DNA of 64,000 nucleotides from Candidula unifasciata (Eukaryota > Mollusca > Gastropoda > Stylommatophora > Geomitridae). The stretch spans positions 536,241-600,240 of the forward strand of contig CAJHNH020004879.1 of assembly GCA_905116865.2 (NCBI GenBank). The letters are read 5' to 3'. Below the pieces are notes generated by a model. The model was not told the origin of the DNA and did no database searches. It saw nothing but the letters and a program-made list of their open reading frames with translations. Within the stretch, counting starts at the first letter, position 1. Each line of letters opens with the position of its first letter. Below are positions 23,850 to 38,900 of this stretch, in pieces. A program made the translations under genes and the position numbers.

Positions 23850-23915
23850 TCAGCTTGCCAATTTGTTGGAATTCGCAATTGATTCTTTCTGTCTCTCAAC
23901 CAGGTCTTTGAAGAT
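23850..23915 (-). CDS. ITPK: ITPK terminal coding exon 11, residues 517-537 and stop
   Basis: Acceptor gttgtttcag, then [21 protein letters not shown] and TGA. It supplies the short C-terminal helix found after DN.I in the family. The 3' UTR must continue to lower coordinates. No AATAAA is visible on the minus strand in the next ~1 kb; ATTAAA variants lie at 23072-23077 and 22890-22895, beyond a CAG-rich 14-bp array. The polyadenylation site is not established. Confidence 0.9.
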   Translation of the reverse strand: MFKDLVERQKESIANSNKLAS

Positions 23916-26900
23916 CTGAAACAACAAGCGGTATATGTCAATTGCTGACAATTTAAAACTAACAATCAATATTTGTTAATCACTGGAGTTCTGACACTAG
24001 CAAATATTATTTTCTAAAAATCAAAAACCAACTATCAACAACTATTAACCTCTAAACATCTGAAACCAACAAACAACAAATATTAACCTCTGAACATCTG
24101 AAACCAAAAAATAACAAATATTAACCCCTGAACATTTAACAGAAACATTAAATTAAATTTCAGGATCTTAACATGTCAATGTAGCAAGGTTGGACTTCTA
24201 GTCTGGTCACTAGTCTATTCTATTAAGGCAGACATTAGTCTATGGGACATCCTGGGCAGACACCGGTCTGTGGTATATCCTGGGCAAATACCAGTTTGTG
24301 TGATACCCTTGGCAGACACTAGTCTGTAGTTACTGGGCAGACTCTAGCCTGTAATTACTGGGCAGACTCTAGCCTGTAATTACTGGGCAGACTCTAGTCT
24401 ATGGAACATGATGGGCAAACAGTAGTCTTTGGACACGCTTAGCAGACAGTCTGTGGTATCTGGGCAAACAGCCCGTGGTACATCCTGGGCAGACACTAGC
24501 CTGTGGTACATCCAGGGCAGACACTAGCCTGTGGTACATCCAGGGCAGACACTAGCCAATGGTACATCCAGGGCAGACACTAGCCTGTGGTACATCCAGG
24601 GCAGACACTAGCCCATGGTACATCCTGGGCAGACAATAGCCCATGGTACATCCAGGGCAGACACTAGCCTGTGGTACATCCAGGGCAGACACTAGCCCAT
24701 GGTACAGCCTGGGCAGACACTAGCCCATGGTACATACTGGGCAGACACTAGCCTTTGGTACATCCTAGGCAGACACTAGCCTGTGGTACATCCTGGGCAG
24801 ACATTAGCCCGTGGTACATCCCAGACAGACACTAGCCCGTGGTACATCCCAGGCAGACACTAGCTCATGGTACATCCCAGGCAGACACTAGCCCGTGGTA
24901 CATCCTGGGCAGACTCTAGCCTGTGGTACATTCTGAGCAGACACTAGCCCGTGGTACATCCTGGGCAGACACTAGCCCGTGGTACATCCTGGGCAGACAC
25001 TAGCCCGTGGTACATCCTGGGCAGACACAACTTTAACAAATTAGACAACATCAGCCTATTTTCAGATGGAGACAAAAAAGACAATTATAACTGTAATGAG
25101 GAGAGAAACCAAACAACATCAAAATGTCAGGTCTAGCAAAGATGTCTGGCCTCACCTCTATCAAGTTATCCATTCCCAACAGATAACCATCCTCATGGTT
25201 GCCTGGTTTCCATGGTGACCTGAGGACAAGATCATAGCAATTGATTAAATACATCCTTCACATATGTCTATATCATAACAGATGTTAAGATCATTCATAT
25301 ATGTCTCTATCATAGTATATGATTTATATGCGTCTCCATCACAAAATATGTCAAAATAACTCACACGTCTCGGTCATAACAGATATTAACATCATTCACA
25401 CGTCTCCATCATGATATATATCAACATCCTTCATATATGTCTCCATCAAAACAGATATTAACATCATTCACACGTCTCCATCATGATATATATCAACATC
25501 CTTCATATATGTCTCCATCAAAACAGATATTAACATCATTCATATATGTCTCCATCCTGATATATGTTAACATCATTCATATATGTCCCCATGATGATAT
25601 ATATTAACATCATTTACATATGTCCCCAACATGACATATGTTAACATCATTCAGGTATGTCTCCCTCATAACAGATGTTAACATCACTCATCTATGTATC
25701 CGTCATAATATATGTTGTTAACATTACAAATGGTTACATAATATTTGGTGTTAACATTATTAATGTATGGCTATGTAATATGTGATGTTACTATTATTCA
25801 CATATGTGTATATGATTGGCGTCCGAGGCTTAGGCGTTGCGGATCGGACTAGTATTTCTAAATTACTGTGATCAAAACCCAATGCTGGCTGCGTGGATTT
25901 GTATCACGGTATGGGGCATCCCAGGTCGACCCAGCCTAAAATGGGTACCAGGGTGTATGCCCTGGGAAAGTAAAGACGGTGGTGTAATGCTGACCACATA
26001 ACCCGCCTATTGACGATTAGTCTATAAAAAATATGGGGGCTTTTCCTATATGCCCAATGCGCCTAAATACGTGAAAAGGAATCTCAACTTTTTTTTTTTA
26101 AACTTTATGTGTATATGTGATATTTTATTATTTCTATATGGTTATGCAAAAATAGGTGATGTTAATTTATTCATGTATGGTTATATAATATGTGATGTTA
26201 ATATTATTCACATATGGTCAAATGAAAGGTGATTTTAATATTACTCACGTATGGAAATAATATGTGATGGTAATACAAATCACATATAGTTAATTAATAG
26301 GTGATGTTATTATTATTTACAAATGGTTTTATAATTTATGATGCTAATACAATCTGACCAATAAATAATGAGACAGATTTAATTAGAGCCAAAACCAAAA
26401 TGCCATCCATGAAGCCAAGCATGTTATTCAAACAGGAAAAATCTGGCAAAATTGTAATACCATCTGGTCAACAAACTACTGGATGTAAATTTGTTCAGAA
26501 AACACACAACGGTTAGAAAAATGCTGGGGTTGGTTCTGCAATGTCATGTCAAGGATATGCAACTAACTTGATCTTGTCAGCAGATGACAAGTAATCTGTC
26601 CTTTTGTTTAGCTACCAAAAGCTGTGTCGTTAAGTATCAAGCATAGAGTTGGTCAACACTGACTGTTCTAAATTCCAAAAATATGGGTGTTTGACACTTT
26701 TTTTTTTAAGGTAACCAGGATGAAAGGGTTTTGTCAGTTTCCTCAAGCATTTGTTTTCTAATTAGCTTTTGTTCCATCTGTTTGATGGTTTACAGAGCAA
26801 CATAAAAAGATGTACAAGGTAAATTCTCTGGCAGAAATGTATGTGAATGCAGGATCATGATCGTCTATGCTTGCCCCAGACGAAACATCTGAAGACGAAA

Positions 26901-29900
26901 ATTAGTTAATCAATCAATTAATCTATCAATCAACTGACCTGTGATTGACAGTCACGCCAGAAATAGGAATGGTTTTAGCAAAGTCAATCATCCAAGCTCC
27001 CGCATGATTGCTGCTATCATACATAATCAGAAGACTACTGCCAATAATCTGTGCAAATAAACAAACATACAAATGTGACAACACAAGTTCAACCAACTCT
27101 ACACCAAGCATTAAAGCAGTTTCATCTTCATCATCAGGATTTACCACTCTGTCCAGTATCAGACCCCCAACAACATGTCAGTAGCCAGAACCTCGGCCCC
27201 TGGACAAGTCCCTAGCCTCGTGTATTTCAGTGCCCGAAGCTTCTCTAAAATCAGTAGGGCTACGTTATAATCCGCAATTTTTTTAAATACCCCTACGCTG
27301 TGGCTGTGAGAAATGTGTGCGTGTGTGGTGTATTATTTATTAGCTGCCTAGATTTCACAGCTATTCCAGAAACTAGCTATATAATAATTATTGTTTTAAT
27401 TTCCTTCTCAAGTGGGAGGGGGAAACACCCCCCCCCCCCCCCCCCCAACAAGCTATCATAAAAAAAGACTAATTACAGGTGTTTCCGTCGAAGTAGGAGT
27501 GCATTCCGCTGAAAGGCAAGGTACCAGTATTCTGCATATTAAAAAGCCAGATCTGTAAACTGGATAAGCATGCAAAATTCAAGTTCCGGAACAAGACCAA
27601 GCTCCAGAAGTGGATGAACAACCTAAATTGTCTGCCGGGGTTTACAGCCTGTGAACCCAGACATTACAGGGACTTGTTCAATTAAGATATTACCTATTTG
27701 TCTGTGTCTGTGGCTTAGGTATTTTGTAAGGCTGGGGTGCCAGGTTCAATCCCAGCTGCAGGCGATTTGGCAGCAGACTGTTTTGCACTGGTTTTGAAAG
27801 TGGTATCAGGATCCGACAATTAAGAAAGCAATGGCAAACTACTCAATGTATAAAACCATGAGCGCCAAATTATGCTGGGGTTGGTTCTGCAACGTTCTGA
27901 AAATGATGCACAACTAACTTTAACGCATTTTTACAGATCACTGCTATTTTTTTCTTTGCTTGTTATATTTCCATCCATAATTTCTCTGATAAAAGAACAC
28001 ATTCTCCGACATGCTCAAAATCAAGTTGTCAACTAATCACAGGTAACAGAACAGAACCCGTTTCATGCCTTGTGGTGCTTCCCCCACCCTCCATGCTGCT
28101 ATAGACCAACTGTCACTTAATATATGAAAGAATGGACACCAGTCTTTCTATGCTAACTTACCTCATGTGTGTTAAAGAATGGAATGGATTCAAACTTCTC
28201 CCTTATATCACAGAGTCGTTCATACAAAATAGGCATCACTATCTCGTGACCACTCAAGAAATTCTCCAAGAAATACGACACCTGAGAGGGATAAATAATC
28301 ATATCTGTTAAAACAAAACATGTAAAATCTTCTTTCTTCTTTATGTTCACTGGCTGTTTACTCAGAAATAAATTTCTGGTTGTTTGTCGTCTTCTACGAC
28401 ACGCTTGTTGGGGAGGCAAGTGAGTTTGTTCTTGTTTTCCAACCAATGAGCTCCAGGAACCCACATGACCACTCAAAAATTCTCCAAGAAATATGACACC
28501 TAGGAGGGGCAAATAATCGTCATGTATGTTTAAAAATACCAAAAGAATCCATTCTTTATCATTCTTTACATTGAGCATTTTTTTTACTACAACTGTGGTA
28601 GGATCATTTTTGTGTGTGCACTTTTTCCCAGCCCTGTGGCTGGAGGTCAGCATCTTCAGACATTTTTCCCAGTATCAATGACTGGAGGTCACTATCTTGA
28701 GACATTTTTCCCAGTACCAATGACTGGAGGTCACTATCTTGAGACACTTTTCCCAGTACCAATGACTGGAGGTCACTATCTTGAGACACTTTTCCCAGTA
28801 TCAATGACTGGAGGTCACTATCTTGAGACACTTTTCCCAGTATCAATGACTGGAGGTCACTATCTTGAGACACTTTTCCCAGTACCAATGACTGGAGGTC
28901 ACTATCTTGAGACACTTTTCCCAGTATCAATGACTGGAGGTCACTATCTTTAGACACTTTTCCCAGTATCAATGACTGGAGGTCACTATCTTTAGACACT
29001 TTTCCCAGTATCAATGACTGGAGGTCAGTATCTTGAGACACTTTTCCCAGTATCAATGACTGGAGGTCACTATCTTTAGACACTTTTCCCAGTATCAATG
29101 ACTGGAGGTCACTATCTTGAGACACTTTTCCCAGTACCAATGACTGGAGGTCAGTATCTTGAGACACAATTCTCAGCTTCCATGCTTGGAGGGCAGTATC
29201 TTGAGACACAATTCTCAGCTTCCATGCTTGGAGGGCAGTATCTTGAGACACAATTCTCAGCTTCCATGCTTGGAGGGCAGTATCTTGAGACACAATTCTC
29301 AGCTTCCATGCTTGGAGGGCAGTATCTTGAGACACAATTCTCAGCTTCCATGCTTGGAGGGCAGTATCTTGAGACACAATTCTCAGCTTCCATGCTTGGA
29401 GGGCAGTATCTTGAGACACAATTCTCAGCTTCCATGCTTGGAGGGCAGTATCTTGAGACATTTCTTTTCATTCATGGTCAGTATCTTAAAAGGACACTTT
29501 TTAGACACTTTGTGGTGAGTACTTGCACCCTTTTAGACACTTTGTGGTGAGTACTGGCCTCTTTATAGACACTGTGGTGAGTACTAGCACCTTTATAAAA
29601 ACTTTGTGGTGAGTACTAGCACCTTTATAAAAACTTTGTGGTGAGTACTGGCCTCTTTATAGACACTGTGGTGAGTACTAGCACCTTTATAAAAACTTTG
29701 TGGTGAGTACTGGCACCTTTATAGACACTTTGTGGTGATTACTGGCACCTTAACAGACACTTTGTGGTGAGTACTGGCATCTATTTAAACACTTTGTGGT
29801 GAGTACTGGCACCTTTATAGACACTTTGTGGTGAGTACTGGCACCTTTATAGACACTTTGTGGTGAGTACTGGCACCTTTATACACACTTTGTGGTGAGT

Positions 29901-32900
29901 ACTGGCACCTTAACAGACACTTTGTGGTGAGTACTGGCATCTATTTAAACACTTTGTGGTGAGTACTGGCATCTTTTTAGAGACTTTATGGTGAGTACTG
30001 GCACCTTAATAGACACTTTGTGGTGAGTACTGGCACCTATTTAAACACTTTGTGGTGAGTACTGGCATCTTTATAGACACTTTGTGGTGAGGACTGGCAA
30101 ATTTTAAGACACTTTGTGGTGAACATCAACATTCTTTTAGACACCCTGTGATGGGTACCAGCACATTTTTTGACTGGTGAGCACTAGCACTTTTATTCTA
30201 GAAGAATAAGTCCTGCTTTAATCACACATTAACATTCTAGACAGAAACATGGCCAGACCACTGCAGTCTTTAACTCAACAACTTGTGTGGCAGCAATCTA
30301 ATAAAAGTTACATAGTAACTGTAATGTAAATAGTTAACAAATGTCAATGAGCATGCTTAAAAAGATCTAAACCTGCAAACTCTGACTAGAGTAGGCTGAC
30401 AGAATACAGAAGTTCTGTTTTGAGAAACTTTCCGTGCTGTTCATACCAGGACATGCTGGTGTGAAAGAAAATGCAAGACTCAACAGACTGGCTGTGTCTG
30501 CTGGAGTTCAGTAATTAGTTGGGGGAAGAAGTATCAATAGGGGAGACATACTGAATGCACTCCAATCCAGAGACGCTGAGACAAAGGAGTGAGAGACAAT
30601 GAACCACCTACTGGAAATTGATATTTAAAAAAAAAAAGAGAGAATAAGCACGCAGAAACTGATTGCATGATAAAGAAAGAATTTATGCCAATCAACTCCT
30701 GCTTGGTAAGCATGGAGGCACCAAAATGGTTGCTGCATTGAAGAAAAGAGAAAGAAAGGGTCAGACCAATGTGCTATTGACGTCAATAAGTAAAACAAGT
30801 ATGCAACAACTCAACAAGATGAACAAATGTAGCACAAGAACAAAAACAAAAAAGAAAGAAAACACAAGAAGAAAAAGAAATGTGAGGTAACAACAAGATG
30901 AATAATTGCAACACAACACCAAGATGAAGAAATGCAACACAACAAGAAGACGAAGAAATTCAACAGCAAGATTAAAAAATACAACAACATAACAAGCTAA
31001 GGAAGTGCAAAAATAAGATGCACACACACAAAATATGACACAGCAAGATGAAAAAATGCAACACACAAACATGATGAAGACATGCAACAAGACAAAGAAA
31101 AACAAATAACAACAAGATAAAGACATGATAAAGAAATAAAATAAAACAACAATGTGAAGAAATTCTACAACATGAAGATGAAGAAAGGCAACACAACAAC
31201 ACAATGAATAAATGTGACAATAAGGTGAAGAAGTAAAACACAACATGAAGAAAACATAAAACACAACAAGATGAAGCAGTATAACACAACATGAAGAAAA
31301 CATAAAACACAACAAGATGAAGAAGTACAACACAACATGAAGAAAACATAAAACACAACAAGATGAATAAGTACAACACAACATAAAGAAAACAAAAAAC
31401 AACAAGATGAATAAGTACAACACAACATGAAGAAAACATAAAACACAACAAGATGAATAAGTACAACACAACATAAAGAAAACAAAAAACAACAAGATGA
31501 ATAAGTACAACACAACATGAAGAAAACATAAAACACAACAAGATGAATAAGTACAACACAACATGAAGAAAACATAAAACACAACAAGATGAATAAGTAC
31601 AACACAACATGAAGAAAACATAAAACACAACAAGATGAATAAGTACAATACAACATGAAGAAAACATAAAACACAACAAGATGAATAAGTACAACACAAC
31701 ATAACGAAGTTAAAAACACGAAAAGATGAAGAATTACACCACAAAAACAAGAGGAAGAAATGCAACAACACAGGAAGAATATTTTTAAAAAATGGAACAT
31801 AACAACAAGATCAGTGCTTGCAGAGGTCATCTCCTCATCTCTGCGCATCAGCTTCACAGTGTCAGGAAATATCAAACAACTTGCAACTAAATGTCAGGAG
31901 ACGACCAGTTTTCAAACATCAGAAGACACACAATAACATTTAAATGTCAAAGCTGGCTCTCAAGAAACAATCACATTTACCATAATTTTCAAATACAAAA
32001 TAGCTTTTTATCTGCGCATCACTTTTCTCTTTCCCTATGAAGGCAGACAGTAAAAGATGGACTTTCACACTTCGTATGAGGCCTAATGAAGTAAGCTGTC
32101 TGAGAGAGAACCAGCCGCAGTATTATAACACAGCATCAATACATTTGTGTTGAATACTTGATTTAAGTGCCCAGCTTCACCCGGGATAGTGAAAGAAAGT
32201 CTTACTCTTCTGTACTCTAACTCACCTTAGTCTCCCCCACTGCCCTATGTCTAGTGAAAACAGAGGTCTAACTAATTTAATATTCTGTATTCTACTTCCA
32301 CTTTGTCTCCACCGCTGCTGTAACTTTGGTCATTGCCCAAAAGTGCACCTGTGGCATCCCTTGCAATACTAACAGCAGTATTTAATGGGCATATAGAGAG
32401 AATGTCAGATGAGAGACAAAAGCTGTGTGCACAAATGACCACTGCCACCATGAGGGCCAAAAAACTGCAATGGCTTTGGCATACAGAGAGAATGTCAGAT
32501 GAAAGACAAAAACTGTGTATACAATTGAGCTGAATGGCCGTAGAGCATAAGCCAGACAAAGAAGACCGTGGAAAGCAGACATACAAACACTTGGAGTCAT
32601 CCAATCGAAAGAGAGGGCCAATCACAGGATGAATGCAGTCATCTACAGCAATGAACCTCAAGGGCTCAGAATGCTGAAGAAGATCAGTAACTCAAACAAC
32701 TGAAACAAAGAAATGATACCTTTATGTGGTAAATGTCCTTCTTGGCATTAGGCCGGAGCCTGCTGACAACAAGATACCTCAGGTTCGGAGAGGGGGGGGG
32801 GGTTTGGGGGGGGGGGGTAACATCATTAGTCTAGAGCAGTGTTTCCCAAAAGTTTGTTCTGGGTGAAGAGTGAAATCTCAACATAAGCTTCACTTAGAGA

Positions 32901-35900
32901 GAGAAGGGAGGACTCTGTAACCACCATCTTGAAAACAGTGATTTCGGGCTGGGTAAGGAGTAAAATCTCAACACAAGCTTCACTCTGATACCTTTATGTG
33001 GTTAGTTGGGTTAGACATTGGTCTTTCCAATAGAGTTGGGTTTCTGTGATGTCTTGCATTTAGGTTTTCACTCCAAGAAAGATAATGCTTGTGACAGGTT
33101 GCAGCACTCTTTAGGGTGGTTGTGTTAGACCCAGTTTCTCTATGTTTTTGGAGTGTTAAAAGTGCTGGTGTGCTGAAATATACACCATGCGATATCAACG
33201 GCATTGCGGAACTATCAATCAGAAGTGAGCTAGTGTGCATATGAGCAGGGTCTGGGGAGACTAATGTTGAAAAAATCACCAGTTGTTTTCAGGATTTTTA
33301 AATAACATGAACTTAAAATCCACAGACTTTGGGTTTAATTTTTAGTTTTCCCGGAGAGTCACCAACCAAGCAGCCAAACCTATAAATAAACTTACCAATC
33401 AATCAGCCTATCAACACAGCAACCAAAGTATCAACCAATCAACATACTAACACAGCACCCTCTAAAGTACTAAAGAGTTTTGGAAAATGCCATTCTGGTG
33501 TCTTAACTCAGTGAAGGGAAAATTCCAAATGCAACATCCTTGTGGTAAAGGATGGGTAACACACCACGGTTTGGCCAAGGCAGATCTGGGGACAAGTGGA
33601 CACCTCACTTGTCCTGACAGCTGAAAATTAATCAGTGACAAAGGTAGAGGTAAAAGACCCCCATGTGGATGTGGAAGGTAACGGGAAACCACCACATTAT
33701 CTTCCAAAGTATTCAATCAGAGTCACAGATTTAATTCAGTGAACCACAGATGTCTTCAGACAGCCTTGTCCCGTATGGACTGTCATAAGACACAGGTGAC
33801 ACCAAACCATCAGAGGGTAAATCTAACAGATTTAGAACAGGAACCTGGAATATCATCAGAGGAATTGATCCAGAACACCAAAAACTGAGATCTGTGAAAA
33901 TGCATGAACACCTATGCCAGCTGGCAAGTCCCTTGACGATGATGACTAACACACCAACCAATGTATCAATCTATCAACTACTAAAACATAACCCACTGCA
34001 CCAATCGATTGAAAAAAAAAATAACCAATCCACCAACTAATCAATTAGCCAGTCAATAAAAAGAAATCAACCCACCACAGTCTCAATAAACAATTTATCA
34101 GTGGCACATGGGACATACTTACTTCTTCTTTTGTTTTCACTTTCTTCAGACTGGTGTTTGGTGGCTCCCCCGACATCTAAGGCAGCGGACAGAGATAACA
34201 GAAAATATACAATGATTCAGAGATGACACAGCAGCCAACTGCATCTAAAGAACCTAGTGTGAACAAATATTTTCCAGCTGACACATCAACATTAGGTCTG
34301 ATGAGTTATGAGTTGTGCTATCTTCCTGGCACTTCAGACAAGTCTACACGAGCCCAGATTTCCCCTTTCAACAAAGACATCAACATCCTGTGGTTAACAG
34401 TGTCAGCCCTATTCTAGTCATCAAGACACAGTCTATGGCCAGCATACCTCTGATGCCTGGCTGTGCCAATCTCTAGTCCTAATCCTCACATTCTTAGCAG
34501 CAATCTGGACACACTGCTCCTGATATTTTTGGATCACCCGATCCCTCTAAAATCATTAACAAGGTTAGCGTGATCCATAGGGCAGAGAGCTGCAACCAAG
34601 GCAACGCTGGCCAGTCTATTAGCTTTTCCACTACTAACAACACATGTATGCTTTGGGATGAAAACAAAGCTAACTCCACACATCTGGAATCTTTAATCAC
34701 ATGTGACAGCAGCAGTATTTGGGGCTGGTGAAAAGAAACAAAGGTCTGGGAGAAGATGATTATGAAGGGAAGTATCTCCATGGAGGCAGAGAAGAGGAAA
34801 ACCATATCATAAGTCAAATGAAGATGTAACTGATGATTGACATGCCATAGTGACAGAGACAGGACTGGACAATGACTGACACAAACCAGCAACAGAGGAA
34901 GGACATCTTGTCGATGATAGAGAGAAGTTCAGAGACTATTATGGGAATAAAACTATGTACAGGATAAAGTACTAAATGATGATGATGATGTCAATGCAAC
35001 TTCTCAATTCAAGCAGCAGTTTTATTCTCAGCCTTTCAATTAAATCTTTTAGCCCCAAGAAATATAAACACAAAAGTAGTCACTTTTTATCAGCATAAAG
35101 ATTTTTTAAAAACAAACCAATGCGATAGTGAAATGAAACATATACATTGCTACTGAGGAGGCCAGGTTTCTTTAATAAAATCATCAGCAACAACAAGAAA
35201 ACTGTATAAAGTGGAATGTTACATAAATTGATGTCTCGACTTAAAAAGGCCACAGCTGATCATATATCATGCGCTACTTGGTATTAAAAGAGTTAATTTA
35301 GGATATTCGGCAACAAAGTGCCTAGTACACATGCATGCCAGCCTGTTGGAGATACTTATATCTGTATCCTCTTGATGTCCCTGTTGATACATCATAAGAC
35401 ATTCACAAGTGATCTCCACTGATGTTGGTTTGCTGCTTTTCTGCAGCACGGGTATCGCATGTCATTCTAAGTTTCTTTGCTTTCCTTTCTACTTTCCTCT
35501 TTCAAGTTTCCTGAGATCATTCTTATCTCTGTTCTCTCATCTGTCACCAGACAGCGGTCCTCACAAAAATGTCACAAGGAATTCTGCAAACATGTCACAA
35601 CCATCTTGATCTTCCTTATTTGATGACTCTTACCACTGAGGCACATGTTGTTTTCCTTCTCCGTTCTTTCTTTGTGATCTTATTTGGCCAAAATGTAGGA
35701 GATAATGCTGGAATATTGATTCGGGATAGGATGTTTTAGAAGCTGACATCGACTCCCGAGGAGACATGGCCTAAACCTAAAATGGCAAACCAGGATTTTG
35801 TGGATGCAAAGACAACTTGTATAAGATATCTCCCACTGACTGACTCACTCGGACAACTTCTATTCTGTAACCTACATTTACCATTGGGACTGACTCCCCT

Positions 35901-38900
35901 GAAGGCTTCTTCTATTCTATGACCTATGTTTACTGTACTGACTGACTCCCCTGAAGGCTTCTATTCTATAACTATGTTTTCTGTACGACTGACTTACCCA
36001 GACGGCTTCTATTCTATAATTTATGTTTACTGTATTGACTGACTTACCCTGAAGGCTTCTATTCTATAACCTATGTTTACTGTACTGACTGACTTACCCG
36101 GATGGCTTCTATTCTGAAGCCGAGGTTTGCTGTAGAGCTTTCTTGTTCTCTGAACTGAAATTTACAGAAAACAAATCAAAAAACATAAAATTTGTTGCTA
36201 AAAAAAAACCAATGCAACAATTACATCTAGCAACAATAGGAGCAGGTAGTGGAGTTACTGAAATGCCAGCCCCACACACTGTGACACATGGGGTAAAGTA
36301 GAGGGAGAAGGTGAGGCAGTTGAGATGACACAGTTCACATCATCCTATTCCTATTCATTTTCAGAAAAAAAATAAAAATTCGACCACTTTCAGACTGCTA
36401 CTAGATAGCCGAAGCTGCTAACAGTCTCTGTCTATATTTTTGGTCTGGTTTATTTGCATCACTTTCGTGACTGAAGTTTTAGTATTTGCGCCGTCTCTGG
36501 GCTTGATGCTTCTTTCCTTCGTCAGACCGCTCATTCCCTACCCGGTTGTTAACAGTGTACTTCTTGCCTTTTCCTTCCAGGTGTTTCCTTCCTGGTTTAA
36601 TCTCTCTATGATTTGGCCAGGTGTATTTCGTAGGAGAGCGAGCTTCTATACATCACGCCCTTAGGACCACCATTTATCGTTTTAAAATTTTGAGCATTTT
36701 ACTTTGCCAAAAAGTACTGAAAACAGTTTCTGGTTTTGGATAGATCCGAATCTGAAAGTATTTCACGTGTGACCATAGTAGTCTTATAGATGTCTTCTTG
36801 CAATAAGAACGTGTTAGTCATGTCGTGGAAATGTGTGTGAAATGTTAGATGGAGCCTCCCGGTTATTCTATTCCTCATTTGTTATAGTGTGATCCAATTG
36901 TGTCGTTTTGGGTTGGTAGCTAGGCTCCGGTGTACTTAAATACCCACATCATCCAATGAGTCCCAGTTCATATAAAAAATAATAGGCTACCCTAAGAATA
37001 ACGGGCACATATTATGGCGGCCAAAAACAGAGCCCCAGTCACATGTCAATTGCGCACTTCCAGCGACTTAATTTGCAGACTTCCGTGGACTACCGCCACC
37101 GTCGAGAGTAACTCCCACGCCGATATGCGCGGCATGAATTGGGGCTAAACTAGATGGCTGGGACTCAAGAGCAAAGCTGCAGGAGATGCGGAAGCTGCTG
37201 CTCGTGAGTTCTAGCCATCTAATTTAGCCCCAATCCACGCTGCACGTAGCGGCGTGGTAAATACTCTGGGCAGTGGCGGTAGCCGCCGGAAGTCTGCAAA
37301 TTAAGCCGCCGGAAGTGCACAATTGACATGTGACTGAGGCCCTGTTAGGGTGTTTTTGCGGCCGCAATAATATGTGCCTGTTATTCGGAGGATAGCCAAA
37401 AAATATGTCCTTGATCTGAGATATACAGAATAAAATGTGTCCTTGATCTGAACATTAACAGACTGAAATATGCCCTTGACCTGAGATATACAGACTGAAA
37501 TATGTCCTTGACCTTGAGATGTACAGAATGAAATGTGTCCTTGACCTGAGATATACAGAATGAAATGTGTCCTTGACCTGAGATATACAGAATGAAATGT
37601 GTCATTGAACTGAACATTAACAGACTGAAATGTGTCCTTGATGTGACATATACAGACTGAAATGTATCCTTGATGTGACATATACAGACTGAAATGTGTC
37701 CTTGATGTGACATATACAGACTGAAATGTGTCCTTAATGTGACATATACAGACTGAAATGTGTCCTTGATGTGACATATACAGACTGAAATGTATCCCGA
37801 ACTGGACATATACAGTGATAATGCACACTAATCTATTTCTAACTTATATCTACAGTGATAATGCACAATAATCTATTTCTAACTTATATCTACAGTGATA
37901 ATGCACAATAATCTATTTCTAACTTATATCTACAGTGATAATGCACACTAATCTATTTCTAACTTATATCTACAGTGATAATGCACAATAATCTATTTCT
38001 AACTTATATCTATAGTGATAATGCACACTAATCTATTTCTAACTTATATCTATAGTGATAATGCATATGTGCACAACAGTTTTGATGTTATCTTATAAAT
38101 AATATCATCATCAGCGCACATTGAGCATTTCCATGCGTGCTCAATTCTCTGTTGCAGTAGCCTCACCAATGTGCCTCAACTGATTGATCCCATAGGGTAC
38201 AGGTTATAATGGATCCTATCTTAGTCTCAAAGACAGCACGGATGTCCTTCCTCTTGGTTTATTCTCAGGTCACACAATCATGTTAGTGTCAGAGGGTCAT
38301 CATTATCCACTAACCTATTTTGATTTAATCATGGCAGACCAAGAAAAGTAAAACAATAAAAGAACCAGAAAAAGATCCAGACAAAACAGATCAGTTTAGA
38401 AAATTTCAGTGAGATAATATGACAAGAGAGAGAAGGACAAACACTGTACAGCCACTACATGTCACCTACAAGATTATTATTTCCCGTGAACAGAGATATC
38501 TGACACTGTACAGACATGACATGACACTAACAAGATTGATGATTCTTGACAGAGAGAGACATCTGACACCCTATAGTCATGACAATCACAAGATTGATTA
38601 TTCTTGACAGACAGACATCTGACACTCTACCGCCATGGCATGACACTAACAAGATTGATGATTCTTCACAGAGATATCTGAAACTCTACAGCCACAACAT
38701 GACACTAACAAGATCGATGATTCTTCACAGAGATAGCTGAAACTCTACAGCCACAACATGACACTAACAAGATCAATGATTCTTCACAGAGATATCTGAA
38801 ACTCTACAGCCACAACATGACACTAACAAAATCGATGATTCTTGACAGAGACATCTGACACTCTACAGCCACAACATGACATTAACAACATCGATGATTC

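Noticed and set aside
28604..29461. 285-codon minus-strand frame made of a 14-residue repeat
   Set aside because: It is the 42-bp intronic minisatellite; a period divisible by 3 keeps several frames open on both strands. No splice link to ITPK and no codon signal.
30761..31771. 336-codon cysteine/leucine-rich minus-strand frame that looks like a membrane protein
   Set aside because: Lies in the AT-rich 46-bp array, where stop codons are scarce by composition; a second frame is equally open.
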